A stretch of 64,000 bases of DNA from Ghiorsea sp. (GTDB lineage Bacteria; Pseudomonadota; Zetaproteobacteria; Mariprofundales; Mariprofundaceae): the NCBI GenBank assembly GCA_030949605.1, contig JAUZSH010000033.1, positions 62,001 through 126,000 of the forward strand. The letters run 5' to 3'. Each line of letters starts with the position of its first letter. Positions within the stretch are counted from its first letter, which is position 1. The notes under the pieces are model-generated. The model had not been told where the DNA came from. It was given only the letters and a program-made list of their open reading frames with translations, and did not search any database. Both the position numbers and the translations under genes were made by a program. This document shows positions 59,594 through 64,000 of the stretch, piece after piece.

Positions 59594-61265
59594 CCTAAAT
59601 CCTGCAATCCCCTGACAGCTTAATCCAAAAAAAGGTAGACTCCTTCATAAGTTAGCAGCTCAATCAAAAACAAAAGGAGTCACCTTTTCAGTGAGAAACT
59701 CTAAAGCAAAACATACCCGCAAGTCTACCCGAAAAGTAACTATTGAAAGCACAGGTAAAAACCTGACGATCCATGCGGGTCTGGTTCCAGTTATGCGGTT
59801 TCTTGGTAAGTTGGGGTTTAGCAAGGCTTTCCATCGTACGGTTGAGCATCGGCGCGCCCATAATGCCCGTTATCAGCTATCTGATGCCGTTGAATTAAAT
59901 GTTCTCAGTCTGATTGCAGGTGCTCGCAGTGTGGATGAAAGTATTCGAGTGTGGGCAGATAATGTGCTGCGAAAGCTTGGCGGCTGGGATAATATCATGA
60001 ATGCGACCACCATGGGGCGTATTCTTAAAACGGTCACAGAACAACATATCTACCAGATGGAAACCTTTAACCACATCATGCGAGGTCGCGTCTGGAAACG
60101 CGCTAGAGCATTGACATCTAGCTTGATGCGGGGTTCGATGTGGATTGATGTCGATTCCACGGTCAAAACGACTTATGGCAAACACCAGGAAGGCGCGGCA
60201 GTTGGTTACAACCCGCACAAACGTGGCGCACCTTCTTACCATCCACAGTTGGCTTTTTGCGCGGAGACCAAGGAGATTCTTCAGGCATGGCTGCGTTGTG
60301 GTAACGCTTATACTTCCAACGGTATCGTTGCGTTCATGAAGCAGTTGGCGGCGCATCTACCCAATCGTATGCGTTTGGTCTTTCGTGGTGATTCGGGTTA
60401 TTTTGTTGGCGCGCTGCTGGACTGGTTGGATGCACGCGGTGATGGCTACCTGATCAAAGTAAAACTGAAAGGACTGGTTGATTTGCTTGAAGTACAGCAA
60501 TGGCAAGCTGTGGCTGGTCATGACGGCTGGGAACAAGCTAGCTTTACCCATCGTTGTGGCACATGGGCGCACACACGAACCTTTGTTGCTGTACGCAGGC
60601 TTAAGGATGAAGACTGCAATCAAGGCAAGCTGCTGGATATGCGGTCGTATGATTATTTCTGCTATGTCACCACGGAAAACCTTACACCATGGCAAACCCA
60701 CAAGAAGTATGGTGAACGTGCAACCTGTGAGACGTGGATTGATGAAGCCAAGAATCAGATGGGCATGGCACACATCAAAACGAAAAATTTCCTAGCCAGC
60801 TCCGCATTATTCCAATGCGCGGTGCTTGCTTACAACACCGTGCGCTGGATGGCACTGGTGAGTGGCGACAAACAATTGATGCGATGGGAGATGGCTAGTA
60901 TTCGTACTTTTATGGTGCGTATGGCTGGAAAGCTTGTTTGCGGAGGCAGGCAGATGACTTTGAAAATACCCACAACGTTGCTGCACCCCAAACCTTGGCA
61001 AAGCTGGCTAAGGGTTGGCATGACCTAATTTAAACTCAGATACGTCTTATCATGATGAAGATGGAAGCGGCTGATGATAGACAGTTATGGTTTTGCACGC
61101 GCTAAATTCAAGAAGCAGCCCTGATTGTGCATCTATTCTAACATAAGAACGTATCACATTGAAAAAAAATCGAGAAATATGAGCCGATTCTACCAATAGT
61201 ACACTTTCATTGAACAGGGTTATTCTTGGGGATTAGCACTGAAAGTGCCACTTGCAGGATTTAGG
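59594..61265 (+). mobile_element. IS1380-family insertion sequence, 1672 bp
   Basis: Terminal inverted repeats CCTAAATCCTGCAA (59594-59607) and, inverted, 61252-61265. The direct repeat TACCA flanks it at 59589-59593 and 61266-61270, a clean target duplication. One intact transposase gene. A rearranged remnant of the same element is at 40179-40576. Confidence 0.92.
59691..61028 (+). CDS. IS1380-family transposase
   Basis: 445 residues, intact. DDE-type: WIDVDSTVKTTYGKHQEGAAVGYNPHKRG holds the first acidic site (two runs joined here: WIDVDSTVKTTYG and HQEGAAVGYNPH), RLVFRGDSGYF the second, and CETWIDEAKNQMG the glutamate. Typical IS1380 length and layout. GTG start with AGGAG about 12 bases upstream; a later in-frame start cannot be excluded. 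Complete ends and target duplication suggest a potentially active copy. Confidence 0.9.
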   Translation: MRNSKAKHTRKSTRKVTIESTGKNLTIHAGLVPVMRFLGKLGFSKAFHRTVEHRRAHNARYQLSDAVELNVLSLIAGARSVDESIRVWADNVLRKLGGWDNIMNATTMGRILKTVTEQHIYQMETFNHIMRGRVWKRARALTSSLMRGSMWIDVDSTVKTTYGKHQEGAAVGYNPHKRGAPSYHPQLAFCAETKEILQAWLRCGNAYTSNGIVAFMKQLAAHLPNRMRLVFRGDSGYFVGALLDWLDARGDGYLIKVKLKGLVDLLEVQQWQAVAGHDGWEQASFTHRCGTWAHTRTFVAVRRLKDEDCNQGKLLDMRSYDYFCYVTTENLTPWQTHKKYGERATCETWIDEAKNQMGMAHIKTKNFLASSALFQCAVLAYNTVRWMALVSGDKQLMRWEMASIRTFMVRMAGKLVCGGRQMTLKIPTTLLHPKPWQSWLRVGMT

Positions 61266-61558
61266 TACCATAATAAGCTTGTTTGGCGTTGAAAACATTA
61301 TGTTTTCATGTCTTTTCATTAAATACCAAAAATCAAAATAAAGGGTGCGGAATGTCGGATGCACAACAGCTTCACCACAATGAAGGATAAGAATAGCGAT
61401 GACATACGATTGCACTTATGATACGAATTCAGGTCGGTCTCAATATAGGAAGTGGGGCTTTAGCCCCGCATGAGAAGCATCATCATGCATGCGCGACTGA
61501 AGTCGCACTTCCTCAATCATGACTTTCTGCCATATATTTTCTCGTTCCTGTGTTCTTG

Positions 61559-61659
61559 CTTACATTGAGCGGGTATCTCTTTTTAAAAAAAATGATTTAA
61601 AATTGATGTCGGATGATGTTTGTTCTCATCATATTGAATAAAAATAGCCTTTTATGACC
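61559..61659. repeat. Truncated copy of the 272-bp MITE
   Basis: Begins with the same 18-base end CTTACATTGAGCGGGTAT and follows the reverse complement of 1240-1339 with about one A-run difference, then stops exactly where the neighbouring IS begins. The upstream stretch 61364-61558 has no gene, only hairpins (GGGGCTTTAGCCCC near 61455 and a GCGACTGAAGTCGC dyad near 61495). Confidence 0.75.
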
Positions 61660-63115
61660 AATACCTTCGCCAAAATAGCGCGCATTCAGCTCGTATTAAC
61701 CATGAATTTCATTGAAATTTTATCAATCAGTTCGTTAATAAAAATACGTTCGGCATTTTCCCCACATAATTTTAATGTTTCTTGTACCTGCTTGCGCGCC
61801 AGAAACCACACCTTCACATCGTGCATACTTCTGCCGACTTTTCCGTCATTCTGAGCGATTAATGCGTATGCCATATTAACCATAAACATTGAAAAACATG
61901 CGCTATTTCGAACCTTGGCTTCTTTTACAACCATGAAATCTTCCAGTCCCCAATATTGTTTAGCATCACGGAAATTGAATTCAATTTGGAAGCGCAAACG
62001 ATAATAATCAACGACTTTATCCCATCCCAATGCAAGATCAGAGCTAAACAAAATAACATGAGCTGTTTTCCCACTGCTCACTGACGTTTTTCTTATAATG
62101 ACAACATTCAATGCATCTGGAAACTTTTTGTGCCGTGCCTCAATTTGAAAGTATTCTGTAAGTACACCATCCTCACACGTTTCATGCACGAGATATTCAT
62201 TAGATATTTTTTGCGGCAGTAACCGTTCACCATAAATCCGTTTACGCCCACGTCCTGAATATTCACCCTGCCAAGACAAATAAAGCTGAGAATTATAACG
62301 TAGTTTACAAATCAGGTGCAAATTGACCTGCCTCACCATCTGCAAGGCAAAATTATTGCCTAACTCGCCATCAAAAAGAAAGTACTTTGGCACACATGAA
62401 TCAGAAATAAGTGATTTAACTTCCCTTATTTTCTCTTGTAAAACAGTCATATAGGGTGATAACTCAACATCACGGCGATTAAAGTTTTTTCTTCCTTTGG
62501 GGCGACCTCGTTTTTTTACTGTTTTTTCATCGCTTTTAGAAACTTCTTTTTCGGTGCTTATTTCGCGATACTTTGAGCAGCCTGTCAGCTCTTTTTTGAT
62601 TAACTGGTGCATCTGCAATGGAAAAGATTTGCGGCGCTTTACACTAATCAGGCTAATGCATAGGAAGCACAGTCCTGGCACAACTTGCCCTTGAACGGAA
62701 GAAAAAAAAAGTCCAGACCATGCGTTTTCTTGCCGCTTTTAGTAACGGTGACTTCATCACCCGCAAGTAAAATAACATCGTCTTTATCTTGCAGAAAAGA
62801 GCGGCATAAATGCCAATTCATTTTCATCCATGCTATATTCAGTAGACCAAAAAAGCGTTGAACCGTTCGATAACTTCCACCATCACCTGACCAGCGAGAT
62901 AACCCCAGCATCGTCACTCGTCCCGTCATAGAGAGTGCTGCCTCGGTGATTACTTTAAGCTGTTTGAATGTTTTTGAATCCAAAGTATTGCTTATTGGCG
63001 ATAGGATGCGCATTATTTCATTCATGGGTAGCTTCTTTTGTTTGGTTATTTGTTTTTTAGGAAAAAATCATGCTATGACAAAGTGGCTACCCTATCAATT
63101 TTGGCGAAGGTATTG
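61659..63115 (-). mobile_element. IS4/IS701-like insertion sequence, 1457 bp
   Basis: Eighteen-base perfect terminal inverted repeats CAATACCTTCGCCAAAAT (61659-61676 and, inverted, 63098-63115). No target duplication is evident: left flank MITE sequence, right flank the start of trkA. It encodes a two-frame transposase on the minus strand. Confidence 0.85.
61686..63025 (-). pseudogene. IS4/IS701-like transposase in two frames
   Basis: Frame 1 (63025 to about 62700) carries the first DDE aspartate (LLAGDEVTVTKSGKKTHG). Frame 2 (to 61686) carries FLFDGELGNNFALQM (second Asp) and the IS4 signature YYRLRFQIEFNFRDAKQYWG with the catalytic Glu. The frames join at a T9 run (complement of 62702-62710): slipping back one base gives GLDFFFSSVQGQVVPGL, the usual sequence of relatives. 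Thus either a -1 programmed slip at a run of nine T, a one-base loss, or a sequencing error. Start ATG 63025. Confidence 0.8.
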
Positions 63116-63119
63116 ATTA

Positions 63120-64000
63120 ATGAATATTCTTATTTTAGGTGCTGGAGAAGTTGGATTTCATATTGCACTGCGCCTAGCAGCAGAAGGACATGATGTTGTC
63201 GTGGTCGATTGTGATAAAGAGCGGATTCAACGCGTTGCAGACACCATGGATGTGCGTACTGTTTTGGGCAATGCGGCCCATCCATCTGTATTGGAAAGTG
63301 CGGGGGCTGAAAATGCTGATTTGTTGATTGCGGCTACAGCAAGTGATGAGACCAATATGCTGGCATGTCAGGTTGCACATTCATTATTTAAAGTGACCAT
63401 GAAAATGGCACGCATTCGTGAACCAGATTTTGCGACCAATAAAAAATTATTTGGTCGAGATGATTTGCCTATTGATTTGATTATTTCTCCCGAACATGAG
63501 GCTGCAAAAGCGATTGTGAAACGTTACCAAGTGGCATCTGCCATGGATGCCCAAGGTTTTGCTGATGATAAGGTGCAACTGTTGGGTATGATGATCCGTC
63601 CGAAGACTTTGTTTGCAGGGTTGGCTTTGGAAGAAATTAGTGAGGTGATGGGCGATAAGCGTGTTTTTGTGGTTGCCCATGAACACAATCGCAAATGGAA
63701 AGTACCCAAAAGAGATACGGTTTTACTTGCAGGCGACAGTATTTATTTGGCAGTCAGTAGCGTGCAAGTTGATGATGTTGTTGAAACCTTAGAAGGCCGT
63801 AAGCAAAATAAAAAAGTGAAGCGTAATGTGATGCTTGTGGGTGGTGGCAATGTTGGTTTTGCAGTGGCTCAGGCTTTGGAGAAAATGGGTGTATCTATCA
63901 AGATGGTGGAGCATAACGAAGCGCGTGCTATATGGATTGCAGATCAATTAACTTCAACAGTTGTCTTACATGGTGATGCCTTGGATAGAGACCTCTTGGA
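63120..64000 (+). CDS. trkA: Trk potassium uptake regulatory protein TrkA (partial, runs off the window)
   Basis: At least 293 residues to the window edge. Begins NILILGAGEVGFHIALRLAA, the NAD-binding GxGxxG Rossmann fold of an RCK domain; VVDCDKERIQ with the adenine-ribose acidic residue; LGNAAHPSVL; a second RCK starts near residue 237 (VMLVGGGNVGFAVAQAL). TrkA gates the TrkH K+ channel in response to NAD(H)/nucleotides. An in-frame TGA at 63114 fixes the ATG at 63120. Its Shine-Dalgarno GAAGG (63106-63110) lies inside the terminal repeat of the adjacent IS. Confidence 0.93.
   Translation, partial: MNILILGAGEVGFHIALRLAAEGHDVVVVDCDKERIQRVADTMDVRTVLGNAAHPSVLESAGAENADLLIAATASDETNMLACQVAHSLFKVTMKMARIREPDFATNKKLFGRDDLPIDLIISPEHEAAKAIVKRYQVASAMDAQGFADDKVQLLGMMIRPKTLFAGLALEEISEVMGDKRVFVVAHEHNRKWKVPKRDTVLLAGDSIYLAVSSVQVDDVVETLEGRKQNKKVKRNVMLVGGGNVGFAVAQALEKMGVSIKMVEHNEARAIWIADQLTSTVVLHGDALDRDLL

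Larger units (their letters stand above)
59400..61363. mobile_element. MITE-like element interrupted by IS1380
   Basis: Inverted 21-base ends TGCA[C/T]CCGACATTCCGCACCC at 59400-59420 and 61343-61363, one mismatch. Removing the IS1380 element and one target copy leaves ~287 bp of non-coding DNA between them, so IS1380 probably jumped into an older small element. The inferred unit depends on these ends alone. Confidence 0.5.

Overview
The window is a chromosomal segment of a Gram-negative proteobacterium. It has an outer-membrane assembly lipoprotein (BamD), type II secretion genes, an Rnf complex of the gammaproteobacterial gene order, a DUF481-type outer-membrane protein and a dihaem cytochrome c. 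Base composition is moderate, a little over 40% GC by eye. A one-directional glpX-tkt-gap-pgk-pyk-fba operon, in which the aldolase is of the CbbA-like class II type, together with a MaeB-type malic enzyme, suggests an organism that leans on the Calvin cycle or gluconeogenesis. A marine or iron-oxidising autotroph such as a Zetaproteobacterium (Mariprofundus-like) fits, but that is inference; there is no rRNA or RuBisCO gene here to settle it.

Layout. 1-6800: tatD, an unknown small gene, a TagD-like nucleotidyltransferase and an ABC-F ATPase, separated by small inverted-repeat elements (MITE- or REP-like) and one ISL3-family insertion. 6800-12300 (minus): a CopZ-like [2Fe-2S] protein coupled to nhaA, then a 1.27-kilo-residue FAD/Fe-S oxidoreductase. 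12475-20600 (plus): maeB, a Crp/Fnr regulator, gyrA, serS, bamD, a small lipoprotein and tRNA-Arg(CCU). 20800-31940 (minus): a frameshifted membrane protein, gspF-E-D-C, a putative outer-membrane barrel, priA and a FlaA1/PglF-type nucleotide-sugar dehydratase. 32030-39880 (minus): the central-carbon operon, closed by a clear terminator. 40180-43670: an IS1380 remnant, the stump of a SIR2-like gene, trpD2-like, dppF and a frameshifted dppD. 43670-49710 (minus): a 49-codon membrane gene, rnfE-G-D-C-B-A and a DUF481 protein. 49790-59220: uvrB (plus), then a double cNMP-domain protein, apbE, accA, dnaE and a frameshifted dihaem cytochrome c (minus). 59300-64000: a transposon pile-up ending directly against the start of trkA, which runs off the window.

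How the parts connect. Rnf pumps ions using ferredoxin/NADH redox energy, and its RnfG/RnfD subunits carry covalent FMN that ApbE (about 4 kb away) would attach. NhaA and TrkA handle Na+ and K+. The carbon operon serves sugar-phosphate interconversion, while MaeB and the large FAD/Fe-S oxidoreductase feed C3/C4 carbon and electrons.

Most novel-looking structure lies in the non-coding and mobile fraction. There are two near-identical elements of about 90 bp in opposite orientation, one of which supplies the stop codons of both converging neighbours. There are IS elements nested in MITEs with readable target duplications, an IS end that supplies the Shine-Dalgarno of trkA, an IS-truncated SIR2-like gene, and several single-base frameshifts. 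Three of those frameshifts are in long A/T runs and may be assembly errors, slippage sites or real decay. No CRISPR array, prophage or complete defence island was seen.
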